Below, one piece after another: positions 11,931 through 23,929 of a stretch of 64,000 nt of DNA (positions within the stretch are counted from its first letter, which is position 1; each line of letters starts with the position of its first letter). The notes under the pieces were generated by a model that saw nothing but the letters and a program-made list of their open reading frames with translations, made no database searches and was not told the origin of the DNA. The stretch lies in contig JAKSZT010054215.1 in the NCBI GenBank assembly GCA_026826555.1, positions 19,754,673 to 19,818,672 on the forward strand, given 5' to 3'. This stretch comes from Tolypeutes matacus (Eukaryota; Chordata; Mammalia; Cingulata; Chlamyphoridae). The position numbers were made by a program, and so were the translations under genes.

Positions 11931-12839
11931 AAGAAGCTTGTAAGCAGAATTTTATATTAACTTCATTTATGTTTTGAATCAATCAATAAAAATGAAAATT
12001 AATATTCAATATGTCCTTTTAAATTGAGAGAAACCAATTTATGTATACATAAATTATAAAACAGCAATGAATTAAAAGACCAAAAGCAATAAAAAATGGT
12101 GATATTTTAATGTAAACATTAAATGCAAACATGATTGAATATCTGAAGCAAAGTTGGAAAAATGTTAAAATATTACATTTTATACCTAGTTCATGCTTAT
12201 GGAATAGATTATTAAAAAGACACCCTTTATATGAAACCAAGCAAGTAATATCAAGGTATATGCCTGTATGTCTGTTGCTTATTTCTCTCGTTTACAAAAA
12301 AATGTTGAAGCTGACAGTAAATGACAAATATAAAAGAAGAACACAAAAACGAGTGAAAAATAAAAGCCACTGATGAAAAGGTAGATAGAGTGCTAGCAAG
12401 AAATTTCAGTTAAGCATGGTTTGTGAGACTGAGGAAAATGGCTCTGAGCCCAGGTAGAAGCAACGGTTATGAATTCAGTAGCTCTCTTTACCTTAGACAC
12501 TACTCACGTGGTCAAGCCTATATAGATAGGAGCGTTGCTGGAATGGAGAGAAAAATTTTGTTCTCTCAGAGTAGCCCTTTATCAGATAGTTAAAATGTTT
12601 TATTCAAATTTTCAACAAGACAGGCCACCCTGAATGAATTGTGGAACAATTAAGGATCCTTTCTTCTCCAAGCTCCCTTTTGAGTACTTCCATAAACTCA
12701 GAACTTGGCTCCCTTAAGGTGAAGTTTAGTACAATGACTCATATCAGTTCCCAGGTGCTCCTGAAGCTTTGTCACCTTAGCTAATAACCCCGTTAGGTTT
12801 ATCTTCACTCAAGAGGGGGTGCTCTGGAACACTTAAAAT
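11931..12839. other. No gene or clear repeat seen
   Basis: AT-rich unique sequence with only short chance reading frames. Confidence 0.45.
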
Positions 12840-13190
12840 CCAAATATTTAATCATTATTGTTCTAATTATTCAATAACACATACATATTTTAGACAATAA
12901 ATAAATACAAGAAAAAAATTAAATTCCCTATAATCAGTTCCACCTCACACAGAATTAACCAGTATTAACATTGGATGTCTGACCTTCCATAATTTTTTCT
13001 ATGCATGCATATAAACAAAAGATGGGATTTAACATATATATTTACAATTGAGGTACTACTTTTATATCTGAAATGCCATGATGAACATTTTCAAATATCA
13101 AATATTCTTTGAAAATGTTACTATTAATGGCTGAAAAATATTTCACTATATGAATATTCTAGGCTTTCTTTTTTTACTGAAACTATTATT
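12840..13190 (-). repeat. Ancient L1M 3' fragment
   Basis: The series 'acagaattaaccagtattaac', 'ttctatgcatgcatataaac' and 'ttactattaatggctgaaaa' follows the order of old L1M 3' regions in antisense. No coding capacity. Confidence 0.5.
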
Positions 13191-13969
13191 GCTGGGATTG
13201 AGGTTGCTTTTGGGTTTTTTGTGTGTTTGTCTGAGAAAGTCTTAAAAGGACTGAGAGAATAACCTTTATATAAAAATAGACCAAGATAAATCTGCCTATA
13301 ACTTGATGTAGGTAAGTGAGAAATCTTTTACCATTGTTCCCCACTTGTGTGTCAAGCTTCCCAGCCCTGCTTCCAGGCACCCAGTTGCCTAAAGGCAGAC
13401 TTAGCAGCAGAACAAAGGATAGCAGAGCTGGCTCTTGGAGTCAGCACGGCACATTGCCGGTGACTTCTGTGCAGACGATTTATATTACTCTCCATGGAGA
13501 CACCAGGAGATATGGGCAGCAACCAGTACTGGCATTTCTATAAGTATTCACTGAGTACTGTCAGACATTGCCAAGGAGTGAGCAGGTGACTTTTGAAAAC
13601 AAATTTTTATAATTAAAATTTCAGGCACAAAGAAGCAGCATATTAGCTCAGCTTAAGTTGAAACTTCATCAGTCGTCTGCAGATGGGAAATTTTGAAGTT
13701 AGGCTGCAACTAGGATGACTTGCTTTTACAGTGTGTGGGTTAAGCCTACCTTCTCTAAGAGATCTGTGAGGACTGCTGGCTAGTGGTATGGGCTGAGATG
13801 GGAGAGAAGTGTCCTCTTCGAGTTTCCCAGCATGACTCATCAAGGTTGAGGTTAATCATGGATTCTGTAAATTACAGGGTGGCATTTTAATCACTTTAGG
13901 TTATTACAGTGTTTGCTTTCCCAAAAAAATAAATGAGTTAAGATCCTGAGGGGGAAAGAGCTTGCAGAA
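13191..13969. other. No gene seen
   Basis: Unique sequence of mixed composition. The reading frames are short and show no family motifs. Confidence 0.45.
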
Positions 13970-14440
13970 CTTTTTTTTTTTTTTTAATAAATCAATTTTA
14001 TTGATACATATTAATAAAGCATAAATCCAAGAAAAGTGTACTATCAATGGTATTTGGTAAAATCACATAGTTGTACATTCATCATTTCAATCATTATTAG
14101 AGCATTTTCATTATTCCAACAACAATAAAAAACAGGCCAAAAAAAAACGCGTCACCTCTCAATCTCTCTAGGCTTCCCCTGCCCTACATAGCTGCTATTG
14201 TGTTTCCATTTCTCTAGTTTATTTGTACTTATATATTGTAAAAATAGTCTTATATATGCAACACTATCCATATTCATATTTCACATGAGGTTTCACTATG
14301 TTGTATAGTCCCATGTTACATTTTTCCTTTTAGTAATAAACATGTCCTTAGACTTTCCCTTTCAACCACTGTCACACCCATATTTGCAGAGCTTTTGACT
14401 TAATCCCTTAACAACACTTTACTATCCAGGCTAACCTGAT
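13970..14440 (-). mobile_element. 5'-truncated L1 3'UTR fragment with poly(A)
   Basis: Starts with a run of T (13972-13985), the poly(A) of a minus-strand insert, followed by 'aatcaattttattgatacat' and 'attaataaagcataaatcc'. This is the reverse complement of the 3' end seen at about 61600-61650, so the two are copies of one L1 3' family. Confidence 0.75.
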
Positions 14441-15264
14441 CTTCAGTATCAAGAAAAAATAAAGATAGTAAGTGGATAATGTATAAGTCATGATGTTTAA
14501 ACCAATGAAAGGATACAGGAACTAAATGATGATGATCATGATCATGATAAGTTGCTCCAGGTACTGGGGAGGGAAAAGCAGGTGAAGAAAAGGGTAGGCT
14601 TATTGAAAAAATTAGAGTGGCAGATGCAAGACAATTGTGTTGTTGCTATTGTTGAATATAATAAATATTTAAACTAGAATGTCCTATTCATGCAGAAGAA
14701 TGGAGTAAATACATAAAGGTATTAGTATAGAATTTTAACTATAGTGCCTAACAGTGGGGTACAAATCTCACTTTTCTCAACTTCATGGAACTGACTTGTT
14801 TTCTACCTCTGCCCTTCTGCTCATAAATCAGCATACATTAGGTTCTTGTGATGAATCTAGCTCTGTTCACCCATTCGCTGTTTATTCATTTATGAGTATA
14901 ATGGGTACAAAGATATGGGAGAGAACTATATTCCTTATATTTCTTAATTTGCCTATTAATTAGAACTGGGCATTAGGAAAATGGGAAAAAGGAATTCTGA
15001 AACCATGTTTTTTCTTTTGACTGAAGGAGCACCAACTGAAAAAAATTAATAAAACATGAGTTAAGTTTAACTGACTGGAAAAAAACAGAAGTTGGGAAAT
15101 TTTAATGCATAAATTCCCTTATTCTACAATAAACTATGATAAGAGCTGGGGACAATGAAGATACATATAATGACTGAAGGGAAAGATTGTGCAGGAAGAG
15201 ATGGAAAACTAGTGGAAAATAAGGAATGAACAGTATAGATTTTAAAAGCGAGAAGACTAAAATG
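14441..15264. other. No gene seen
   Basis: Unique AT-rich DNA. A short imperfect gatgat/gatcat run lies near 14527-14550. Confidence 0.45.
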
Positions 15265-15269
15265 TACCC

Positions 15270-15916
15270 TGTATTAGTCAGTCAAAGGGGTGCTGGTGCA
15301 AAGTACCAGAACTCTATTGGCTTTTATAAAGGGTATTTATTTGAGGTAGAAGCTTACAGTTACCAGGCCCTAAAGAGTCCAACTCTTTACGAGGTACTTT
15401 CTTACCCAGTCTGTTGCCATGTATTGATGCAAGATGGTGGGCAATGTCTGCAAGGGTTCAGCCTTCCTCCTTCCTCTTAAGGCTCCATGGTTCCAACTTT
15501 TTCCAGTCATAGCTGTAGGATGGCATAAGGTTCATCTCTCTCCCCTGGGCTCATTTCTTTCCAAGCCCAGCTGTTCTGGTCTCTCCACAAGGTCAGCTGC
15601 AGACTATCAGGCTCATCTCTTTTCCCCAGGGCCATGTCTATGGTGCACTCTCTCTTCCAACATATCTGCTTCTGTGTTCTCCTTCTCCATGTGTTTATTT
15701 TGATGTGAGAGTCTGTTTTATCCCCACCAAGGGGATGGGGACTCAACCCTCCATGCCCTAATGACATGGTCAAATAAAAGCCCTAATCTTGATTTAATAA
15801 AGTAAAAGTCAAACCTCTGAATCTAATATAATCTAATACGCCCAGAGGAACAGACCAGTTTACTAATACAATCCCATATCTATTTTGGAATTCATAAACA
15901 ATATCAAACTGCTACA
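15270..15916 (-). mobile_element. Solo LTR, ERV-L-like family (copy 1)
   Basis: On the minus strand it reads TGTAGCAGTTTGATA... to ...TGACTAATACA. It is flanked by a perfect 5-bp TSD, TACCC, at 15265-15269 and 15917-15921, as expected for retroviral integration followed by LTR-LTR recombination. Length 647 bp. It shares its start, end and internal blocks ('aaataaataccctttataaa', 'ccaccaagggg') with the copies at 16882, 24065, 45915, 52916 and 62292. No internal region. Confidence 0.88.
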
Positions 15917-15999
15917 TACCCTAAAGAAATATGTAGTCTTCGTATATTGGTGAGCAATAGCGAAATTATGCCTACAGTATTTTAGATTAGGAAAGTGAT

Positions 16000-16450
16000 G
16001 GGGGGGGCAGTTGTGGCTCAAATAGTTGGGCCTCCGAATCCCATATGGAGGGACCTGGGTTCAATCCCCGGGACCTGCTGGTAAAATAAAGAAAAATATA
16101 GAAGGCATGTGGTGAGCCCCCCAGGTCCCACGTGTGGGTACACTGTCAGGCCCCACCGAGCCACTCAGCAAGATGATGACATGACAGGAGAGTGACACAA
16201 GGGAGAGCCAAGACAAGATGTGCCAAAAAAAAAAAAAAAAAAACAGAAACCAAGGTGGCGCGGGTGATAGAATGCCTCTCTCCCACATCAGAGGTTCCCA
16301 GGATCAAATCCTGGTGAAGACAGGAGGAGAAGGATGAGAAGAGGGGGCAGGAAACGGACACAGAGAATTGCCCAGCAAATGGACACAAAAACAGCAAAAA
16401 TGGTGCGGAGGGTGGCGGTAAAAATGGATAAAAGTAAATAAATAAATCTT
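16000..16450 (+). mobile_element. DAS SINE, two tandem tRNA-like units
   Basis: First head: 'cagttgtggctcaaatagtt' with a B-box-like 'gggttcaatccccgggacc' near 16059, then an A-tail at 16223-16241. A second unit follows with 'caaggtggcgcgggtgatag' and 'aggatcaaatcctgg', ending in 'taaataaataaatc'. The tRNA-like head with A and B boxes is the polymerase III promoter of the SINE. No clear TSD found. Confidence 0.8.
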
Positions 16451-16881
16451 TTAAGAGAGAGAGAATAGGTATGGAAAATCACCAGGAAACCTGCAGTAGT
16501 AGTGTGGATATGAAGGGCTGGGGGTCTAATTGGGAGCTCTGACAGAGAGAAAGTAAAGAGAGAAAAACTGAAAAGTCACTTCAAAGTAAGCAAAGACCCA
16601 ACTTGATTATGTATTGAACACCAGGATGCAAACATAAGTGCTCCTATATTTCTAACTTGGGAGATAAGCAAAATGTTAATGCTACTAGTGAGTGTGGGCC
16701 AAACAAAACAACAAAAACAGTTTTTTCCCATCACACACAACATCAAATCTTACTTTTTTGGCCTGGCAGTCAATGTCCAACAAATGTTGACTCTTCCCTA
16801 TCCAGAGAACATTATTTCAATCATTCAGTGAATGCAGTATTCATTTAGTAGCTGTTCCACACCCTACCTATTCTACGTACT

Positions 16882-17565
16882 TGTATCAGTCAGCCAAAGG
16901 GGTGCTGATACAAAGTACCAAAAATCTGGTGGCTTTTATAAAGGGTATTTTTAAATTTAAAAGCTTACAGTTATAAGCCTGTAAAAAGTCCAACTCAAGG
17001 TTGCTTTCTCACAAAAGTCAGTTGCCACCTGTTGAAGCAAGATGGTCACCGATCTCTGGCTGGTCTCTACCTTCTGCTCTGGGCTTCCTCTTCTTCTTGA
17101 GGCTCCATGGGCCCAGCCTCTTGAGGCTTCATGCTTAAGTGATCCTGTAGTCCTTTCTGTCCTGGCATAGGGCTTGTTTCTTTCATGACCTCATATATCA
17201 GTCTTGGGTGTTTGGCTTTCTCCAGAATCTCATCTGTAAGCTAACAGGCAAAATGTCTCATCTTTCCCTGGGGCTTCAGCATTCTCCTTTCTGTCACATG
17301 GCAGGATCAAAAATGGCAGAGCTGTCTCTTGCTATCTGTCTGTGTTAATGTCCATTTATATCAGACCCACCAAGGGGGCAGGGACTCAACCTGAGTCACA
17401 CTTCACCAACATGGTCGTATCAAGAAGCCCTCAAAGCAATCTTAAAAGGTAATCTAATAAAATGAATCGAATAAAATCAAAGGGTATCATACCCAGGGGA
17501 ATAGATTAGTTTACAAACATAATCTTTCTCTTTTGGGGATTCATAAATAATCTCAAACTTCCACA
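16882..17565 (-). mobile_element. Solo LTR, ERV-L-like family (copy 2)
   Basis: Same family as 15270-15916, reading TGTGGAAGTTTGAGA... to ...TGACTGATACA on the minus strand. Perfect 5-bp TSD GTACT at 16877-16881 and 17566-17570. Length 684 bp, the longest copy here. No internal region. Confidence 0.88.
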
Positions 17566-17570
17566 GTACT

Positions 17571-18049
17571 GGTTTGTGGTATAAATTCAGACTTGCTCCT
17601 GCCTCAAATATTCTGTTCTGTGGTGTTTCATGTCCCAACTGTGTTCAATTTGTAAAAAGTAATTGAGTTCTACAGAGTTGAAAAATTTGTTGTATGTAAA
17701 GTTTATATAATTTGATCAAAAACAAAAAGAAAAGAAAAAACTAACGTTCCTTTTTATTCCTGTGCTGCCATCTTTAGCGATAGCTACTACATCTCTACCC
17801 ATTATGTGTATATTCCAAGCAGGAAGAAGGAGAAAACGGAAAGATGATACCAGCAGATTTTTGCTTTCATATCATTGGTCAAAACTGTGTGTCACATGAT
17901 CTCCTCTAGCTGAAAGGGATGGTAGGCAATAGTAATTTTAGTCCTCACTACCTTTTTAGTAGACTCAGACAAAGGAGAAGCTCACTAAACTAGTTCTAAA
18001 TAAAACAAACTACAGTTCTGCCACAGATTCTCTATTAAAAAATAATTCC
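17571..18049. other. No gene; possible old unnamed repeat
   Basis: About 17750-17960 carries 'cacatgatctcctctagctg', and about 57345-57700 carries the similar 'cacatggccaccctagttgc'. This suggests one ancient interspersed family, but I cannot name it with confidence. Confidence 0.35.
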
Positions 18050-19060
18050 AGATAGATTTTAGTCCAAATTAAAATAATAAAATTTTAAAACTTCAAAAAG
18101 AAAACATAGGATTCCTCACTGCATTTGGGAAGGAAAAGACAAACCATTAAAAAAACACTTTTAATTGACATTAAAACCTCCATGGATCAGGTAACACAAT
18201 TAAAAGACTTAAACAAACTGTACCCTGGAAAAAAATACTTGGAAAATACATAAATAGCAAAAAAAAAGAAAGAAAGAAAGAAAAAATATGCCAAATATAC
18301 AAATATATAAGAACTACTAAAAATAAATACAATAAAAAGTATTTATAATAATATACAGCAGAAATAACACAATAGAAAAATAAACAATAAATATTAATAG
18401 ATAATATACAGAAAAGGAAACTCAATGGCCAAATGTAATGAAAAGATGCTCAAAGTCACTTAGAATCAAGGAAATGCAAAGTGACACCAAAAAAAAATGC
18501 TATTCACATCCATGGATTGGACAAAAAATTAAAATGTTGACAATACTATTTGTTGGTGAAGAAATGGAAATTTTCATCTCATTGATGATAGGAAGACAAA
18601 GTGGTGTAAATTCATTGGGAAGACACAAGCAATATTTAGTAAAGTTAAAATGATGCAAACCATGCAACTTAAGAGGCCTTACTCCTAGGGACAAGCCTAG
18701 AAAGCCTCACATATGATGCCAGGGAGAAATGTGTAAGACTTTCACATAGGCATTGTTTATAATAACAAGTAACTAGAAACTACCCAAATGTTCATCAAAA
18801 AAATGTAATGGATAATTAAATTGTATATTCCTACAATGGAATTCTATACAACAGTGAAAATAAATGAACTAAAACTTCATGTATCAATATGAATACAACC
18901 AATTTTTGTATGGTTTAAGGATACACACACATAGTAAACTTTTAAATGTTTTATGGGGAGAAAAATGATAATTAATAATTAATTCATCCTGTAATACAGT
19001 ATGCCTGAGGGGAGGGGGGATATAGTAGGGGAAGGTCACAAAGAGAAATTCAGTTATAAC
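18050..19060 (+). repeat. Ancient L1M ORF2 C-terminus and 3' relic
   Basis: Contains 'caaatgtaatgaaaagatgctc', then 'aaggaaatgcaaagtgacacc', 'ttgttggtgaagaaatgga', 'cattgtttataataacaag' and 'cccaaatgttcatca'. This is the usual order of the L1 ORF2 end. Riddled with stops. Confidence 0.75.
18259..18287. repeat. (AAAG)n microsatellite
   Basis: A-run followed by four 'gaaa' units, inside the L1M relic. Confidence 0.9.
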
Positions 19061-19109
19061 TAAATATTTCTTTCCTTAAGATTGGAGTTGTGTTCATAAG
19101 GTTGTCACT

Positions 19110-19900
19110 ATATTATTTATATTTTTTAATTTTTAATAAATTTTTGTGGAAATTTTCAAAAATAATATAAATCGGCACCCCATACTCATTGCCCAGCTTC
19201 AACAATTATAATTTTGCAGCCTGCTTTATTTCACACATACTCCCAAAGCCTTCACATAAGAATTATTTCTGAGAAAATCCAAGGCATCATATTTATCCAT
19301 TGATATCTCAGTATCTCTATCCTAAAGATAAGGATTTTTTAATATGCTCACATTACTACATCGAGCTTTTAAATCAGCAATAACACCTTTACATTATCGA
19401 ATATATGAAATCCCCCCCCCCTTTTTTTAATAATTTGTTTCAACCCTAAATTGGAATTTGTCTGATGTTTTTCTCATGATCAGCCTGAGGTTATGTGTTT
19501 TGGAGAGGAAGATCACTGAGCTAAAACACCATTTTCATCACAACATATCAAGTTTACATACTAGCAACATGACTTATCACTGATGATGTTGACCCGGATC
19601 ACCTGGACAAAGCAGTATTTGTCAGGTTTCTCCATTGTAAAGTTACTCTCTTTTTCCATCTTTCCACACTGTACTCTTTGGAAGGAAGTCACTGTGCACA
19701 GCCCACACTTAAAGGTTGGGGAGTTCTGCTCCACCTCCTTGGCAGAGTATTTACATAAATTATTTGGAATACTGCACCACTTTTCAAGAGATGCCAGCCA
19801 AAATCCAATGTCTTGCAGAATGGTTCCAATGTGTTTGCATTTTGCCCTGCTTCTACCTGTTGGATTTCTTTGCTTTTTCCTGCATAACTTGACATCCTCC
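19110..19900 (-). repeat. Ancient L1M 3' relic, minus strand
   Basis: First part: 'accccatactcattgcccag' and 'aaaatccaaggcatc'. Second part: 'atgatgttgacccggatcac' and 'ggtttctccattgtaaagtt'. Both are familiar blocks of L1M 3' ends in antisense. The reading frames over it are chance frames. Confidence 0.6.
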
Positions 19901-19901
19901 A

Positions 19902-20045
19902 TGTAGTAGTTCTCAAAGTGTGGTTCCCAAACCAGCAGCATCAACATCACTTGGGAATTTCTTAGAAATACAGATTTTCGGGCCCCACTACACTCCAGAA
20001 TCAGAAACTAAGGGGGTGGGCCCAACAATCTGTGACAGTGTTGGA
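19902..20045. repeat. MER5-type DNA transposon relic
   Basis: 'gtagttctcaaagtgtggttc', then 'accagcagcatcaacatcac', then 'gggggtgggcccaacaatctg', the layout of the non-autonomous hAT element MER5A. One end is missing. Confidence 0.75.
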
Positions 20046-21322
20046 AATAAGGATAATTGTTTCAATGCTTTCACGCCTGGGTCTGCCTGCCCTGGTGTCC
20101 AGTTCCGCACTACATCCTCTGGCTCATAGCAAGGCTTGGCACTTCATTCCACATTGATGCTGTTTAAACTAAGCACTTATATTGAGACCCTAATCTCAGG
20201 ACTCTTATTAAATGGCCTCACAGACATCTCTGAGGATCTGGAAAGTTCAGGTTTAAAACATACGTTCATTTTCATTACTAACACATTTCATCTAGTCTCT
20301 TCCATCAAGGAGTAATTCTTGTTCCTGTTCTCCCTGACCTAATTTCTGACTGAGTTCCTAGAAGGAATTTTGATCAGCACCCTACTCTCTCCACTCTGTC
20401 CTTCTTAAGGAATACCAACGGATTTCTCTTTAGACACTAATGCCTGCTTGTGAGAGGTGAGAATTGTCATACCCTTTTTGGATTTGATTTCTAACAATAA
20501 AGTCTCTCCCTGAGAACCTCAGGTAATATCTCTGATTGTTCCAGGTCCCCATCCCCTTTTTGCTACTCTCCTGTTTCCTGGGCTTCCATCTGGTACCAGG
20601 CAGCAAGTCCTACCTCCTGCTGGGAGCCAAGGCTGACACTCTTTAAGTTTCCTGATTATTGCTTGTGGCAAATTTCATTTACACAATATACTAAATGATT
20701 AATGTCTTGAGACATTATGAGTCACTCAGCAGCTGTGTAACAGTTCTTAGAAATGTAGAGATAAAACAAAGTGGTACTAGTTCTCACATCATCCATTTTA
20801 ACTTCACTCTATCACAAAACTATTACATATAAAATTCTATGAGATGTAAAACATTCATTCTCTCATTCATAAGCTATGTATATACTTATATGGAGAGGCT
20901 TATTTGTAGTCACAATGTTTTCATGGAAACTGCTTAACAGATGATAGCGATCGGAAGAAATGCTCAATGTTAATTTGCCCTGCAATATCATAAATCCAAC
21001 CCATCAGGAGTTAACTAAAACCACAAGTCAGCCAGAACCGATTTTCTCATTTATTGACTCACTTATTTGAAAAATATTTCTTGGCATATGCACAGTACCT
21101 AATCATCCTTGATCACGGATGCAGCTGTTTTTCTCTGTTGACTCATCCTTACAGCGGAACTTGTATTCCCCAACAGTGGCTTGTGATCAAACCTATGAAA
21201 GATTCCTCTGAGACTCTGTCTTAATCAAACAAGCAAATGGAATCATATGTATTTGGTGCAAATATACCTCACCAGTACAGGTTCAGCAGCCTAGGTGAAA
21301 AAGAGAGGAATCAGAGCCGTCC
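20046..21322. other. No gene seen
   Basis: Unique sequence of about 1.3 kb. Both strands have only short reading frames without recognisable motifs. Confidence 0.45.
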
Positions 21323-21333
21323 AGAGTCCCAGG

Positions 21334-21877
21334 GATGAATTATATGATTTATTAATATGAATCAATAAAATTGACTTGGAAAAGACAGGGGAAAAAAAAA
21401 AGATTCAGAGGCAGTGAGTCAGAGAAGGCCACAAGAAGNNNNNNNNNNAGGCCACAAGAAGAAGCCAGAAGCCAGCAAAAAAAAAAAAAAAAAAAAAAAT
21501 TCAGAGGCAGTGAGTCAGAGAAGGCCACAAGAAGAAGCCAGAAGCTAGTGGAAACCAGAAAAGCAAGGAGAGTGATCACCACATGGCAGAGGCAGTGATG
21601 GAAGTCAAGGAATGCCAAGCATTGTGGCAAGCCAGCACCAGAATACGACTTCGGAGAGAAAACGTGACCTTGACAACACATCAATTTTGGACTTCTAGCC
21701 TCCAAAACCTTGAGTCGCTAAATTCCTGTAGCTCAAGCCAATTCAATGTGTGATATTTGTCAAGGCAGCCTAGAAAACTAAGACAGCCACTCAGAGAAAT
21801 ACATTACAGTAATTCTTGAACTTACCCAAGTGCCTAGCAATTATTAAATAAAAATTTTTAATTGAAAAAAAAAAAAA
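21334..21877 (+). mobile_element. L1 3' end with transduced downstream DNA
   Basis: A retroposed unit bounded by a perfect 11-bp TSD, AGAGTCCCAGG (21323-21333 and 21878-21888). The left ~50 bp ('gatttattaatatgaatcaa' and 'taaaattgac') match the end of the L1 3'UTR at 61615-61650. A weak A-run follows. Then come ~480 bp resembling an MLT1-type LTR 3' part ('ttggacttctagcctccaaa', 'agcctagaaaactaagacag'), an AATAAA-like signal at about 21846 and a 14-A tail abutting the right TSD. The arrangement fits L1 read-through past its own poly(A) signal. It contains the N gap. Confidence 0.7.
21439..21448. other. Assembly gap of 10 N
   Basis: The 13 bases left of the gap ('aggccacaagaag') are the same as the 13 to its right. 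The surrounding block 'attcagaggcagtgagtcag' also occurs twice, separated by a 24-base A-run (21478-21500). The gap is therefore probably an unmerged contig overlap at a poly(A) rather than missing DNA. Confidence 0.85.
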
Positions 21878-21888
21878 AGAGTCCCAGG

Positions 21889-23929
21889 AGTAGACCGTGA
21901 TGTTTGGGCCATTCCTGCCAACATGTCTGTTAAAACCCCAATGCCCGGAGCATTTGCCGCACAAACACACACAACTAGACTGAACACTCCATAAGCGCCA
22001 GACCTGGGTCCTGCTTATTATATCTCCAAGACCTACATATAACAGCGAGTGCCAGACTCATTTTATTCATCAGCATTTTGTTGTTGTTGTTGCGAGTAAC
22101 AAACCCCAAATGAATCTAGATTCATCAAAAAGGAAAAAGGTTGGCCTAAGTAATCGGGAAATCCAGAAGTGTATTGGCTCCAGACACCACTGGGTCCAGA
22201 ATATCAGTGTCTCTCTCCATTTTTTCCCCAGTGATAATCTATCAGAGCTTAAAGAAGGTTCTCACTGGTCCAGCGTAGGGCCCTTATCAGCCGCTAAATC
22301 ATACGCTGTGGTTAGAGGGTTGGAGTAAAGTCACCAAACAGCCTGCTACATGTAACTAACTCTAAAGATGGGAGTGCTGAGGGCTCCATGACCACAAGTG
22401 AAAGAAAGCCAGAGGAAAAAGGGGGATGATGTCATTAGTGAGAGGAGGAAAGGCTTCTACGATCACTGCCTCCATTGCCTGAGTGCTCAGTAAATGTGTG
22501 TTGAGTGAAAAAACAGGATTGTCTCTCACCACTCTCTCAGGCTTCATGTTTTATGATTTTCCTTCTAGGGCTGAATTCAATGACACTTTTAACCTGGTTC
22601 AGCTGAGGGCAAGCCAAACAGCACAGTCTGTCCTGGATCCTTCCTTATTTCCTGGTAGGGAGAATGACTTTTTCTAAAATTGTGTGACTATATATAAACT
22701 TTCTCAGAAATGTTACTTATAACCGCTGCTTTCATATTTACATTAGGCTAGTACAATGCTTTTAGCCACCTAAGAGTACTAAGGAATAGTCCCAAATTAT
22801 TTAATAGATTTGCTAAGATTTTCTATTAGACTTAGCACAGCAGTCTTAACTGAAAGTCAGTTGTATAATACTTCTAGTACTGTGCACCGAAGGTTCCGGG
22901 ATGGTTCCATTCAGATAGAGGAATTAATGTCTGTGATTGGCAAACTATATTCAATTTGTAACCTCAAAAATGACATTTTAATTTATTTGAGAGGGAACAC
23001 ACAGTTTGTTAGCCCTTACCATATTCATTTTATTATAATTTCTGTCCCCAAAATAAAATGCTTATATACTGGGCTCCAAACCTATCAATAATAAGAAATT
23101 GTGCTAACATAGCGAATATAGATGAGTGTTTCAACAAAGAAAAGAAATCTCAGAAGGAATATATGGCACCTAAAAATTCTCTAGGCAGTATATAACAGTC
23201 TGGGAAATCTGAGAAATAAATCTTCCTGTGCCAGTGAGATTTTTTCCTTGGAATCTGAACTAGATTTCAGTCAGCTTTCTTAATACTTGGGTAAGAAAAT
23301 ATTAACTTTGTAACTAAATAGCTACTACATGTAGGAAGTCATTAACATAAATCCTTTCACTTGCATAGAGTTTTAGAATTTAAAAAGTATTTCCATTTAT
23401 ATTATATCCATTTCTTTTGAATCTCGTAATAACACTGTGAAGTTTAAAGGGAAGGTTATTATTTTAACATAGAATATTACTTAGCCATATCTGGGACCTG
23501 AGCTATTCTAGATTAAAATACATCTGAAGTTTATATCTTTTAAAACCAGAAAAGTACACAGACCTAGAGAGAGAAGGATAGCGTAGCATACGCACATGGT
23601 TGCAATGCAATAGAGTTGTTCAGCCAATAGTTCTTAAATATTGAAACGTATATATAAAACAGAACTCATAAATAGAAGAACTGTGCATTGCCAGCAGGAA
23701 GACAGCGTCTTGTCAGTCTCTAATGAACTGATCTGATTTGGCATCAACCAATCATTTGCATGTGGGTGGATTGTACCATCACCAAATACTGTCACCATGA
23801 CAAATCCTACTCCAATTATTACTATAGCATTTGCCAAATCAAATGATTTCTTGGTGACTGTTTGAAAAGGAGTTCTTTTATAACAATTCCAGTTTTTGGA
23901 TGTTTAAAGTGTTTAGACTTGCACATAAG
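21889..23929. other. No gene seen
   Basis: Unique DNA with a (GTT)n run at 22080-22092. No reading frame with family motifs. Confidence 0.45.

Noticed and set aside
16000..16100. tRNA gene reading of the SINE heads
   Set aside because: The A and B boxes are present, but the sequence lacks a proper cloverleaf and is followed by a SINE body and A-tail.
19561..19950. 129-codon minus-strand frame
   Set aside because: Lies on an L1M 3' relic and runs into a MER5 element; no known domain.
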